Shown: in pieces, positions 33,095 through 42,439 of the stretch
Layout of the letters: each line of letters begins with the position of its first letter
Numbering within the stretch: position 1 is the stretch's first letter
Origin: JAJPXC01 sp964520525
Lineage (GTDB): Bacteria > Bacteroidota > Bacteroidia > Bacteroidales > Muribaculaceae
Assembly (NCBI GenBank): GCA_964520525.1
Contig: CAZFNR010000001.1
Location: 154,113-218,112 of the forward strand
Direction of reading: 5' to 3'
Length of the DNA stretch: 64,000 bases
Notes under the pieces: generated by a model
Databases searched by the model: none
The model's input: only the letters and a program-made list of their open reading frames with translations
What the model was told of the DNA's origin: nothing
Position numbers and translations under genes: made by a program

Positions 33095-35650
33095 ATGAAA
33101 TTTCAAGTAAGTAACACTAATACTCCTGCGTGGCGGGAGATTACAGTTAAATCAGATTTGCCCGGCAAACTGAAACCGTTGGAAGATCTCGCACGCAACC
33201 TATGGTGGGTATGGAACAGTGAGGGTAAATCGCTTTTCCGTGACATTGACCCAAATTTGTGGCGTAGCACAGGCGAAAATCCTGTGATGTTGCTCCAGCA
33301 GCTATCTTCGGTTCGTCTGCAAGAAATTCTCGCTGATGCCGAGATGATGGCTCGTATTGAGAGCGTCTATGCTTCGTTCAAGGAGTACATGAAGAAACCG
33401 ATGCGCAAGGATGTCCCATCTGTGGCTTACTTTTCGATGGAATATGGACTCTGTAACGCCTTGAAAATCTATTCAGGTGGTCTTGGCGTGTTGGCAGGTG
33501 ATTACATCAAGGAAGCGTCGGACAGTTGTATCAACATGACGGCTGTCGGATTCCTGTATCGCTATGGCTACTTCACCCAGTCTCTGTCGGTTGATGGTCA
33601 GCAGATTGCCAACTATGAACCTCAGAATTTCAATCAGCTTCCCATCGAGCCGGTCCTTGACGATAATGGCCAGCCGATGATTCTTGAAGTCCCGTTCCCG
33701 GGTCGCATTATCTACAGCCACGTTTGGCGTGTTAATGTCGGACGAATGAACCTCTATCTGATGGATACCGACTTTGACATGAACAGCGAGTTTGACCGCG
33801 TGATTACCCATAGATTGTATGGCGGTGACTGGGAGAACCGCATTAAGCAGGAGTATCTCCTCGGTATCGGTGGCGTGTTGATGCTTGAAAAACTCGGTAT
33901 CAAGTCTACCATCTACCACTGCAATGAAGGCCACGCGGCTTTGCTCAATCTCCAGCGTCTTGTCGATTATGTGCAGAAGCAGCACCTCGACTTTAATGTG
34001 GCTCTTGAACTTGTGCGCGCTTCAAGCCTATACACTGTTCATACGCCCGTTCCCGCCGGACACGATTACTTCGATGAAGGCTTGTTCGGCAAATACATGG
34101 GTGAATATCCCGCAAAACTCGGAATCAGTTGGAACGACCTTATGAATATGGGCCGTGAGAACCCCGATACAAACGAGCGCTTCTCTATGAGCGTCTTCGC
34201 TCTTAACACCTGCCAGGAAGCCAACGGCGTGAGCTGGCTCCACGGTGAGGTCTCTAAAAAGATGTTCGCCGGAATTTGGAAGGGTTATAGTTGGGAAGAG
34301 TCTCATGTCGGCTATGTGACCAATGGCGTGCATATGCCCACTTGGGCCTCAAGCGAGTGGAAAGAATTTTACACTGAAAAACTCGGTAAGCAGCTATTTG
34401 AAGACCAAAGCAACCCCGAGGCGTGGAAAGGCATTTTCAAGGCCAAAGACGAAGAGATTTGGGAGATGCGAATGAAGATGAAAACCAAATTCATCAACTT
34501 CGTTAAACGTGATTTCAAAGAAAAATGGCTTGCTAATCAGGGCGACCCGTCGGCTGTGATGAAGATTGTTGACAAAATCAACCCCAATGCGCTCATCATC
34601 GGTTTTGCCCGCCGTTTCGCAACTTACAAACGCGCTCATCTTCTTTTTACCGACCTCGACCGTCTCGACAAGATTGTCAACAACGAGCAGTTCCCGGTGC
34701 AGTTCGTATTCTCGGGTAAGGCTCACCCCGCAGATGGCGCGGGTCAGGGCTTGATTAAGCGCATCATGGAAATCTCGCGGATGCCCCGGTTCCTCGGCAA
34801 GATTATTTTCCTTGAAGACTACAACATGATAGTTGCGAAACGCCTCGTCTCAGGAGTGGATATTTGGTTGAACACCCCGACACGTCCCCTTGAGGCTTCA
34901 GGTACCTCAGGTGAAAAGGCCGAGATGAACGGCGTCCTCAACTTCTCAGTCCTCGACGGTTGGTGGTATGAGGGCTACCGTTTCAATGAGCAAGCCGGTT
35001 GGGCGTTGACCGACCAACGCACATTCACCGATCAGGCTCAGCAAGACAAACTCGATGCGGCTACAATCTACTCTATGCTTGAAAACGAGATAGTCCCCCT
35101 CTATTTTGCCAAAAATTCTAAGGGCTATTCTCCCGAGTGGATTCAGTACATCAAGCGTTCAATCGGTGACATCGCGCCTAATTTCACCATGAAGCGTATG
35201 ATTGACGATTATATCAGTCGCTTCTATGACAAAGAAGCCGCCCGAACCAAAAAACTCGTGGCCAATGACTACACTCTTGCAAAAGAAATCGTAGCATGGA
35301 AAGAGAAAGTAGCGACTGCATGGGATGGTATCAAGGTCCTTGATGTGGCTCGTAGCGGAGCAGCCAACGGCATTACCGGCGAACCGTACGAGACAACTGT
35401 CAAAGTTGACACCAATGGTCTCGGTAAAGACCTCGGCCTCGAACTCGTCATATACAAGCAGAGCAACGGTAACGAGAATTTGTGGAAAACGATTCCGTTC
35501 AAGGTGACGGCTGAAGATGGAGGTGTTGTGACCTACCATCTGAAAGATCATTTCACCGACGCCGGCGTGTTCCGCTTTGCTTACCGCCTTTACCCTTATA
35601 ATCCCGCTTTGCCCCACCGCATGGATTTCGCCTATGTGCGTTGGATTTGA
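33095..35650 (+). CDS. glgP: Alpha-glucan (glycogen) phosphorylase, short DUF3417 type
   Basis: 851 residues. Begins with the DUF3417 domain ('LEDLARNLWWVWNSEGKSLF') found in the AGP-like phosphorylases. Catalytic parts: 'YFSMEYGLCNALKIYSGGLG', 'HCNEGHAALLNLQRL', 'IGFARRFATYKRAHLLFTDL', and the pyridoxal-phosphate region around 'RPLEASGTSGEKAEMNGVLN' (in this class the Lys is 'GEKAEMNG'). Releases glucose-1-P from glycogen. An extra ~100-residue C-terminal beta domain ('YETTVKVDTNGLGKDLGLEL') resembles a starch-binding or immunoglobulin-like fold. Confidence 0.92.
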   Translation: MKFQVSNTNTPAWREITVKSDLPGKLKPLEDLARNLWWVWNSEGKSLFRDIDPNLWRSTGENPVMLLQQLSSVRLQEILADAEMMARIESVYASFKEYMKKPMRKDVPSVAYFSMEYGLCNALKIYSGGLGVLAGDYIKEASDSCINMTAVGFLYRYGYFTQSLSVDGQQIANYEPQNFNQLPIEPVLDDNGQPMILEVPFPGRIIYSHVWRVNVGRMNLYLMDTDFDMNSEFDRVITHRLYGGDWENRIKQEYLLGIGGVLMLEKLGIKSTIYHCNEGHAALLNLQRLVDYVQKQHLDFNVALELVRASSLYTVHTPVPAGHDYFDEGLFGKYMGEYPAKLGISWNDLMNMGRENPDTNERFSMSVFALNTCQEANGVSWLHGEVSKKMFAGIWKGYSWEESHVGYVTNGVHMPTWASSEWKEFYTEKLGKQLFEDQSNPEAWKGIFKAKDEEIWEMRMKMKTKFINFVKRDFKEKWLANQGDPSAVMKIVDKINPNALIIGFARRFATYKRAHLLFTDLDRLDKIVNNEQFPVQFVFSGKAHPADGAGQGLIKRIMEISRMPRFLGKIIFLEDYNMIVAKRLVSGVDIWLNTPTRPLEASGTSGEKAEMNGVLNFSVLDGWWYEGYRFNEQAGWALTDQRTFTDQAQQDKLDAATIYSMLENEIVPLYFAKNSKGYSPEWIQYIKRSIGDIAPNFTMKRMIDDYISRFYDKEAARTKKLVANDYTLAKEIVAWKEKVATAWDGIKVLDVARSGAANGITGEPYETTVKVDTNGLGKDLGLELVIYKQSNGNENLWKTIPFKVTAEDGGVVTYHLKDHFTDAGVFRFAYRLYPYNPALPHRMDFAYVRWI

Positions 35651-35685
35651 TAGTCCGTAGTTTTAGATTTATCATTCTATAATTA

Positions 35686-35718
35686 AAGACTCCCGCTGAC
35701 AAAATCGGCGGGAGTCTT
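35686..35718. terminator. Bidirectional terminator between glgP and the MFS gene
   Basis: 11-base perfect stem (35686-35696 with 35708-35718), followed by T-rich sequence on both sides; lies between two convergent genes. Confidence 0.8.
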
Positions 35719-35749
35719 ATTTCTTAGATTTGAGCCTGACGGCTTGTAA

Positions 35750-37588
35750 TTATTCTTTCACTGTCTCGGGCTGATGCTCTTTGATGAATCCTACGCAAAG
35801 TGCGCCGACTGCGAGTGACACGCCCGCGATAACCATCATCATCCATTGAGGTGCGAGGGCATCGGGCGAGCCGATAGCAGCGAGAATCCACCCTCCGGCA
35901 AGTGCGCCGATAATTTGTGGAATGCATATAGAGCAGTTAAACAGGCCGAGATATGCGCCGATGTTGCCACCCTTGAGCGAATTTGTCAGGATGGTGAACG
36001 GCCATGCGAGCATTGCTGCCCATGCGCAACCGATTAATGCGAATGACACAAACAGCAAGTAGGGATTGGTGATGTAGCCGGCTGATATAAATCCGGCGGC
36101 ACCGAGGAGCAGGCTCAGAGCGTATGAGAACTTACGGTTGCGGAACATCGGCAGAACTATAGCCCAAAGTACCGAACCGATCGCTTGGATGGCGAAAAGG
36201 ATGCCCACCCAGTTACCGGCATCGTTATATTGTTTCGATTCTGTATTGAGCACTACATGAGTGGCATATTGAGCCTTGGCGGGAGCGTCGAGTGTACGCA
36301 CCTCAGCTTCGTCGATAAACAGTTCACCGCTGTGGGGATCGTGAGTGACGATTCCGGCAAGAGTAAGTTCCACAGGTTCGCTCTTTTGCTGTATGAGTGT
36401 GAGGTAATCGACTAATTTGATAGATTCAGGCGCGTCAATCGGAAGTCCGCCGTTGATTGACAATTTGGCATTTCGGGTGTCTATGCTTTCGTTGAAATCA
36501 AAAGCGGCAACCCCCTCTTTCGATGCGATAAGCCCGTTCTCTACCACTGTTATGGACGGTGTGTTGTCACGCTCGATTGAGAGCCTGTCGACCTTGGTCA
36601 GAGTCCCATTGGTTGCTATGAAACCGGCGACGGTCGCTTTCCCGTGCTCAAGAATGACGGTTGTGTCATTGATGAGGATATATTTCGCTTGGAACACCTC
36701 GCCGTTTGCGTCGGTTATGCCATAATTTGACACTGTTTCGGGTGTGTCAAACGCATTCTTGGCAATAGTCCCGTTGGTATAAGTCCACATGAACAGGAAT
36801 GCGAACCAGCAGAAGAACTGTACGAGACCCACTGTCCAGAAAGTCTTGGGAGCGTTGACGAGCAGTTTGATTACGTTTGTTTTCTCCTTTTTAGCGTCAG
36901 CTTTCGAAGTGTCAATCCCGCCGTTATATTCCGCATAGACGTGAGGAGGCCACTCCTTGATTTTAGCCAGCGAATAGACCACACACAGCAGCAATATCGC
37001 TGCGCCGATATAGAATGAATAAATCACAGTCTCAGGTATGACACCCTCGGCGGCGGTGTTTTGAAACCCGATCCATGTCAGTATAAATGGGAATACATAG
37101 CCCACTATTGACCCTGCGTTGCACAGGAAACTTTGGATAGAGTAGGCCAGCCCTTTCTGCTTTTCATTGACCATATCGCCGACAAGCATCTTGAATGGCT
37201 GCATGGCCATGTTGATTGATGTGTCGAGGATCATAAGAGCAAACAGCCCTACAAGAATAGCCGATGACACTGTCAGCCCGAAACTTCCGGCGTTGGGAAG
37301 CAGGCACATTACGACTACGGCAACGATAGCTCCAAGAATCAGATAAGGTAGACGGCGGCCGAAACGGGTCCATGTGTTGTCGCTCATGGTTCCGACTATG
37401 GGTTGCACAATCAAACCCATAAGTGGTGGTAAAATCCAGAAATAGCTTAAATCATGGGGATCGGCGCCGAGAGTGGCGAATATGCGTGACACGTTGGCAC
37501 TTTGCAGCGCATAAGCAATCTGAACCCCAAAGAAGCCGAAACTTAAATTCCAAAGTTTCCAAAAGCTTAGATCAGGTTTGGTTTTCAT
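35750..37588 (-). CDS. MFS sugar transporter (maltose/SLC45-like) with inserted extracytoplasmic domain
   Basis: 612 residues; relatives are ~440-460. Twelve membrane helices with family signatures 'WNLSFGFFGVQIAYALQSAN', 'GTMSDNTWTRFGRRLPYLI' and 'NDAGNWVGILFAIQAIGSVL'. Between TM7 ('LVQFFCWFAFLFMWTYTNG') and TM8 lies an extra ~165 residues (about 285-450) predicted beta-rich and facing the periplasm. Close relatives in Bacteroides sit next to alpha-glucan genes and import maltose-type sugars; here it is convergent with glycogen synthase and phosphorylase. The substrate is inferred. Confidence 0.85.
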   Translation of the reverse strand: MKTKPDLSFWKLWNLSFGFFGVQIAYALQSANVSRIFATLGADPHDLSYFWILPPLMGLIVQPIVGTMSDNTWTRFGRRLPYLILGAIVAVVVMCLLPNAGSFGLTVSSAILVGLFALMILDTSINMAMQPFKMLVGDMVNEKQKGLAYSIQSFLCNAGSIVGYVFPFILTWIGFQNTAAEGVIPETVIYSFYIGAAILLLCVVYSLAKIKEWPPHVYAEYNGGIDTSKADAKKEKTNVIKLLVNAPKTFWTVGLVQFFCWFAFLFMWTYTNGTIAKNAFDTPETVSNYGITDANGEVFQAKYILINDTTVILEHGKATVAGFIATNGTLTKVDRLSIERDNTPSITVVENGLIASKEGVAAFDFNESIDTRNAKLSINGGLPIDAPESIKLVDYLTLIQQKSEPVELTLAGIVTHDPHSGELFIDEAEVRTLDAPAKAQYATHVVLNTESKQYNDAGNWVGILFAIQAIGSVLWAIVLPMFRNRKFSYALSLLLGAAGFISAGYITNPYLLFVSFALIGCAWAAMLAWPFTILTNSLKGGNIGAYLGLFNCSICIPQIIGALAGGWILAAIGSPDALAPQWMMMVIAGVSLAVGALCVGFIKEHQPETVKE

Positions 37589-37658
37589 GTCCTTTTTTTT
37601 GTGATATGTTATTGATGTTTTACTTTGTTATCGTTTGGTCAATCGTGAATCTCTCTGA

Positions 37659-38504
37659 TTATGCGTTGGTCAAGGAGTAGAGCCACGCTATTTCTTCTGC
37701 CCAGATTGTCTCGTCGGGAGTTTCGAGTATCAAAGGGATGTTGTCCATTCGCGGGTCATTCATCAGCATGGTGAAAAACCCTTCGCCCAATGTCCCCTTT
37801 CCGAGTGGTTCATGGCGGTCAATCTTGCTGCCAAGGCCTTTGCGGGAATCATTGATGTGCATACCGCTCAGATACTTTAACCCTATGGTGTCGTCAAAAG
37901 TTTTCCATGTAGACTCATAACCTTCAGGAGTGGCTATGTCATATCCGGCTGCGAAAGCGTGGCAGGTATCGACACACACGCCGATTCGGCTCTTGTCTTC
38001 GACTCGGGAAATGATGCGGGCTATCTGTTCAAATTCGTAACCGAGATTGCTACCTTGTCCTGCCGTGTTTTCTATGACGGCCTTCACCCCCGATGTTTGA
38101 TTGAGCGCGTCATTGATAGAGTCGGCTATCAGGTCCAGGCAGTCGTCGGTCTCGATTTGGTTGACGTGGCTTCCCGGGTGGAAATTGAGCATCGTCAGCC
38201 CCAATTGCTCGCAGCGGTGCAGCTCGTCGAGAAATGCCACCCTCGACAAGTGCAGTTTTTGACTGTCTGGTGAGCCGAGATTTATCAAGAAACTGTCGTG
38301 GGGCAATATGACGTCGGGGGTGTAGCCGGATATTTGGCAGTTTGTCCTAAAGCTGTCAATCTCCTTGTCGGTGAGCGGCTTCGACACCCACCTCGACGGG
38401 TTGCGTGTAAATAGCGCAAACGCTTTCGCCCCTATTTCTTTTGCGCGCAAAGGGGTGTCGCTGACGCCTTTCTTTGCCGCAACGTGTGCTCCGATGTATT
38501 TCAT
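37659..38504 (-). CDS. nfo: Deoxyribonuclease IV (apurinic endonuclease)
   Basis: 281 residues. AP endonuclease family 2 signatures: 'YIGAHVAAKKGV', 'NFHPGSHV', 'AVIENTAGQGSNLGYEFEQI', 'GVCVDTCHAFAAGYD' and 'HINDSRKGLGSKIDRHEPLG', containing the His, Glu and Asp ligands for three zinc ions. Incises DNA at abasic sites in base-excision repair. Sits 70 bases upstream of the MFS gene in the same direction. Confidence 0.96.
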   Translation of the reverse strand: MKYIGAHVAAKKGVSDTPLRAKEIGAKAFALFTRNPSRWVSKPLTDKEIDSFRTNCQISGYTPDVILPHDSFLINLGSPDSQKLHLSRVAFLDELHRCEQLGLTMLNFHPGSHVNQIETDDCLDLIADSINDALNQTSGVKAVIENTAGQGSNLGYEFEQIARIISRVEDKSRIGVCVDTCHAFAAGYDIATPEGYESTWKTFDDTIGLKYLSGMHINDSRKGLGSKIDRHEPLGKGTLGEGFFTMLMNDPRMDNIPLILETPDETIWAEEIAWLYSLTNA

Positions 38505-38737
38505 GCCTTTTGTAGAATCTTAAAAAGTTTACAAATATAATGAATTTTCGGATTATCTACACCTAAACCTCTATAAAGCCTTGTGCGGCATATATTTTGG
38601 ATTAATGGCAGGTGCAACGGGCAGGTGCAAAATTAGCGATTGGTTTGAAGAATCCTGTTTTTGAATTTGAAAAACCAAGTTTTTAACGAGGTGTGAGTTT
38701 TTTTCAATGTTCACGGTATGGACGTAAGCTCGTCGGT

Positions 38738-39910
38738 CTATGATTGCGGTTGATGGGGGTAGGCGAGGTTGTTGTACAGTTCTCGGTATGCGCTCCACAC
38801 TTTTTTCTGTTCATATCTGGCTTCGACCATTTTGCGGGCTGTCTGCCCCATTTTTATGATAGTGGAGTCGCGGCGGTTGACGGCGAGTTTCATCGCTTCA
38901 AGCAGCGACTTTGGGTCGCGCGGCTTTACGAGGTATCCGTTTTTGCCGTCAATAACCACTTCGTTGCATCCGGGAATGTCTGTAGCGATAGTGGGAACTG
39001 ACAATGCCCCGGCTTCGATAGGTACGGTCGGGAGTCCTTCCCGGTAGGATGGCAGCAGAAGCATATCGCAGGCGACGATGTAGGGTTTGACATCTGATTT
39101 TGAGCCCAATAGGTGTATCTTGGGATGATTGCGCAATGTCTCGCGTGTGGCGTCGTCGATTGGATTCTCGGCATCCTCAAACGGCCCCACCATGACCAAT
39201 GAAATGTCTCCTCGCTCATCGCAAAGGTGTGAGAATGCCTCGGCCATCTCGTTGATGCCTTTGTCTTTGACTATGCGTCCGACGAAGCAGAATTTAAAAT
39301 CTCCGGCGGGTGTAAGGTCTGTTATTTCCTTGGCGGGGGTGATTTTGTCGCGGTCAAAGAGCGATAGGTCGATTCCGCCCGCGGAGCCGTCGCCGACAAT
39401 CATTATTTTCTCGGGCGGGCAGATGGAGTCGTTCAGCAATGTGCTTTTCGTGCCATGGCTGACTGCGATGACGCGGGTCGCGCAGCGGCATGATATGCGC
39501 TCCATCGCCATGAGCAGGCGGCGCATACGCCCTTGATAGCCTTGGTAGCGCAGTCCATGACACATATAGATTCTGACAGGTACGCGTGTGAGCCATGCCG
39601 CTATCATTGAGAGGAAACTCCCTTTTGGGGTGTTGCCGTGGACGATGTGTGGCCTTGTGACGGCAAAAAGGGCTATGAAACGTATTAGGCTGATGGGGTC
39701 TTTCCACAGCGAGACGGGGCGTTCCATCGGGATGTGTATCGTCTGTATGCCTTCAGCTGCGCCGAAGCGCTTAAGTAGGTCGTTTTGGGATGATATTGCT
39801 GATACTTGAAAGCTTTCGTTCAACAGGCGTAGCTGCCCCTTGAAAAAATCGAGTGAACCGGGTATGGTGGTCACAATGAAAAACTTCTTTTTTTTGTTGT
39901 CGGATGCCAT
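38738..39910 (-). CDS. Glycosyltransferase, GT4 family
   Basis: 390 residues, GT-B fold. The acceptor half has 'VHGNTPKGSFLSMIAAWLT' and 'VYMCHGLRYQGYQG'-like 'IYMCHGLRYQGYQG'; the donor half has 'KFCFVGRIVKDKGINEMAEA' and the retaining-GT signature 'LLPSYREGLPTVPIEAGALS'. Probably a hexose or hexuronate transferase for a surface polysaccharide or lipid-linked glycan. Begins 11 bases after the GT32-type gene and forms a two-gene unit with it. Confidence 0.88.
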   Translation of the reverse strand: MASDNKKKKFFIVTTIPGSLDFFKGQLRLLNESFQVSAISSQNDLLKRFGAAEGIQTIHIPMERPVSLWKDPISLIRFIALFAVTRPHIVHGNTPKGSFLSMIAAWLTRVPVRIYMCHGLRYQGYQGRMRRLLMAMERISCRCATRVIAVSHGTKSTLLNDSICPPEKIMIVGDGSAGGIDLSLFDRDKITPAKEITDLTPAGDFKFCFVGRIVKDKGINEMAEAFSHLCDERGDISLVMVGPFEDAENPIDDATRETLRNHPKIHLLGSKSDVKPYIVACDMLLLPSYREGLPTVPIEAGALSVPTIATDIPGCNEVVIDGKNGYLVKPRDPKSLLEAMKLAVNRRDSTIIKMGQTARKMVEARYEQKKVWSAYRELYNNLAYPHQPQS

Positions 39911-39921
39911 GGCCGTGTTGA

Positions 39922-40647
39922 TTATCGGTTAATCATTTTTTTTAACCAGCTGATTGAATTGACACCGAAATAGCGGTGGATGCGTCGTGTTATCCATGTT
40001 CGGGCTGGCCCGTAATTGTTGACCCAAGTTTTTGAATACCAGTGAATGCTACGAGTGTTGGGCGTTATTTCGAGCCGCCCTGTGGCATCGTCGAGCGGGT
40101 TGAAGTATTCGTTGGGGTAGATATTGATTCCGGCTATTGACTGGAAACGGTCTTCCTCTTTGAACCCGTGACGTTTTAGCACGTCTGTCGTGTGTTTGAC
40201 TACGGTGCCGGGAATCTGATTACCGGCGCTGTCGACAAAAGATAGTGAAGCGTAATAATCAATAATCTCTTTGTAAATCGGTTCCCCGTTTTCTGCCGCG
40301 AGTCCGAGTCCGGGATTGACCCCTAGAGCCGCTTTTTCGATGCCCATAAACGCCCCTTTGGCGACGATGTCGTCAATCGGCTTAATCAGCTCAACATCGG
40401 TGTCGAAATACAGGCCGCCGTGCGTGTGCAGAATCAAAAAACGGGCGTAATCGCTGACAAACGCATATTTTCTCCGGCAGTAGGCTTGTTCGGTAAAAGG
40501 AGTGGAGTTGACATCGAAATTGTCTTCGTTCCACTCCTTAATTTCGTAGTCAGGGCAGAATTTGCGCCACGACTCTATGCATTTTAACGCCGACTTGGGC
40601 AACGGGTTTCGTCCAAACCAGCAGTAGTGAATTACTTTGGGTATCAT
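39922..40647 (-). CDS. Glycosyltransferase with DXD motif (GT32-like, capsular polysaccharide type)
   Basis: 241 residues from the ATG at 40647, since relatives begin 'MIPKVIHYCWFGRNPLP'. Contains 'ALKCIESWRKFCPDYEIKEW' and 'HGGLYFDTDVELIKPID' with the metal-binding DTD. Uses a nucleotide sugar to extend a surface glycan; donor and acceptor unknown. Its start is ~95 bases from the divergent fumarase gene. With the GT4 gene it forms a small glycan-synthesis unit outside a full capsule locus. Confidence 0.87.
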   Translation of the reverse strand: MIPKVIHYCWFGRNPLPKSALKCIESWRKFCPDYEIKEWNEDNFDVNSTPFTEQAYCRRKYAFVSDYARFLILHTHGGLYFDTDVELIKPIDDIVAKGAFMGIEKAALGVNPGLGLAAENGEPIYKEIIDYYASLSFVDSAGNQIPGTVVKHTTDVLKRHGFKEEDRFQSIAGINIYPNEYFNPLDDATGRLEITPNTRSIHWYSKTWVNNYGPARTWITRRIHRYFGVNSISWLKKMINR

Positions 40648-40666
40648 ACCGACAAAATTACGGAAA

Positions 40667-40700
40667 TTTTGGGATAATTGAGGCGATTTGGGTAACTTCG
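40667..40700 (+). promoter_or_regulatory. Promoter of the fumarase gene
   Basis: TTTTG (40667-40671), 21-base spacer, TAACTTCG (40693-40700), ~43 bases before the ATG. Confidence 0.6.
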
Positions 40701-40742
40701 CGTCAAAGTATAACATATAATAATGTATTAATAGGTTACGCT

Positions 40743-42392
40743 ATGGCAACAAAACCGTTCAAATATCAGGAAATGTTTCCGCTCGGGCCAGACAAAACCG
40801 AGTATTATCTGTTGACATCTGATTACGTCAAAGTTGAAAACTGGAATGGACACGAAATGCTTGTGGTCGATCCCGAAGCGTTGACCGTGCTTGCCCGACA
40901 GGCCACGCATGACAACGCTTTCATGCTACGTCGCGAGCATAACGAAATGGTGGCAAAAATTCTTCATGACCCCGAGGCGAGCGAAAACGACAAGTTCGTG
41001 GCTCTGACGATGCTACGCAACGCCGAGGTGGCTTCAAAAGGCCAGCTCCCGTTCTGTCAAGATACCGGTACGGCTATCATCATCGGCAACAAAGGCCAAA
41101 ACGTATATACCGGTGGCGGTGATGAGGAGAAGTTGTCGCACGGTGTTTATAAAACCTATACCGAGGATAATTTGCGCTATTCACAGAACGCGCCTCTGAA
41201 TATGTACGATGAGGTCAACACCGGTTGCAACCTCCCGGCTCAAATTGACCTCCACGCCGTTGATGGCAACGAATATAAATTTGTCTTTGTGGCAAAAGGC
41301 GGCGGTTCGGCTAATAAGACTTACCTCTATCAAGAGACGAAGGCGCTCATCAATCCCAAAACGTTGATTCCATTCCTCGTTGAGAAGATGAAGACACTCG
41401 GCACCGCTGCGTGTCCACCCTATCACATCGCATTTGTAATCGGAGGCACTTCGGCCGAGAAGAACCTTGAAACGGTTAAGAAGGCTTCAATCAAATACTA
41501 CGACAATCTCCCCACCGAGGGTAACGAGCTTGGCCACGCTTTCCGCGATGTTGAGCTTGAAAAACAGTTGCTTGAAGAGGCTCACAAGATTGGTCTCGGC
41601 GCACAGTTCGGCGGTAAGTATTTCGCGCATGACATCAGGGTGATTCGCCTGCCCCGCCACGGAGCATCGTGCCCGGTGGGCCTTGGCGTTTCTTGCTCGG
41701 CTGACCGCAATGTCAAGGCAAAAATCAACAAAGAAGGCCTTTGGATTGAAAAACTAGACGCTAACCCCGGAGAGTTGATTCCGGAGGAATACCGCAAAGC
41801 CGGCGAGGGCGAAGTCGTTAAGATAAACCTCAACCGTCCTATGCCTGAAGTTCTTGCCGAATTGTCAAAATATCCCGTATCTACCCGCTTGTCGCTTAAC
41901 GGAACAATCATAGTGGGACGCGACATAGCCCATGCCAAGATTAAAGAGCGTCTTGACAAGGGTGAGCCAATGCCCCAGTACCTCAAAGACCATCCGATTT
42001 ATTATGCCGGCCCGGCCAAGACTCCAAAGGGGATGGCATCCGGTTCGTTCGGGCCGACGACAGCCGGGCGTATGGACTCGTATGTCGACCAGTTCCAAAC
42101 CGCTGGCGGGGCAATGATTATGATTGCCAAGGGCAATCGTAGCCAACAGGTGACCGATGCCTGTCACAAACATGGCGGTTTCTATCTCGGTTCAATCGGA
42201 GGCCCTGCCGCCGTCTTAGCTCAAAATAGTATCAAGAAAGTAGAACTTCTTGAGTACCCCGAACTCGGCATGGAAGCAATCTGGAAAATCGAGGTTGAGA
42301 ACTTTCCGGCATTCATCCTTGTTGATGATAAGGGTAATGATTTCTTTAAACAGATTTCCCAAAAGTGTGAAGGTTGCGCTCTGACTAAATAA
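40743..42392 (+). CDS. Class I fumarate hydratase ([4Fe-4S])
   Basis: 549 residues, single-chain class I form. Conserved parts: 'LPFCQDTGTAIIIGNKGQNV', 'NTGCNLPAQIDLHAVDGNEY', 'GGGSANKTYLYQETKAL', 'AFVIGGTSAEKNLETVKKAS' and 'GPTTAGRMDSYVDQFQTAGG'. Cys residues in the first two motifs and 'GRNSQQV'-like region bind the oxygen-sensitive cluster. Interconverts fumarate and malate, in these anaerobes mostly in the reductive branch to succinate. gpmI follows 47 bases later on the same strand. Confidence 0.95.
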   Translation: MATKPFKYQEMFPLGPDKTEYYLLTSDYVKVENWNGHEMLVVDPEALTVLARQATHDNAFMLRREHNEMVAKILHDPEASENDKFVALTMLRNAEVASKGQLPFCQDTGTAIIIGNKGQNVYTGGGDEEKLSHGVYKTYTEDNLRYSQNAPLNMYDEVNTGCNLPAQIDLHAVDGNEYKFVFVAKGGGSANKTYLYQETKALINPKTLIPFLVEKMKTLGTAACPPYHIAFVIGGTSAEKNLETVKKASIKYYDNLPTEGNELGHAFRDVELEKQLLEEAHKIGLGAQFGGKYFAHDIRVIRLPRHGASCPVGLGVSCSADRNVKAKINKEGLWIEKLDANPGELIPEEYRKAGEGEVVKINLNRPMPEVLAELSKYPVSTRLSLNGTIIVGRDIAHAKIKERLDKGEPMPQYLKDHPIYYAGPAKTPKGMASGSFGPTTAGRMDSYVDQFQTAGGAMIMIAKGNRSQQVTDACHKHGGFYLGSIGGPAAVLAQNSIKKVELLEYPELGMEAIWKIEVENFPAFILVDDKGNDFFKQISQKCEGCALTK

Positions 42393-42439
42393 TGATGACT
42401 GTGCGCAGCTAAAATTTGAAACTACAATAATTATATATA

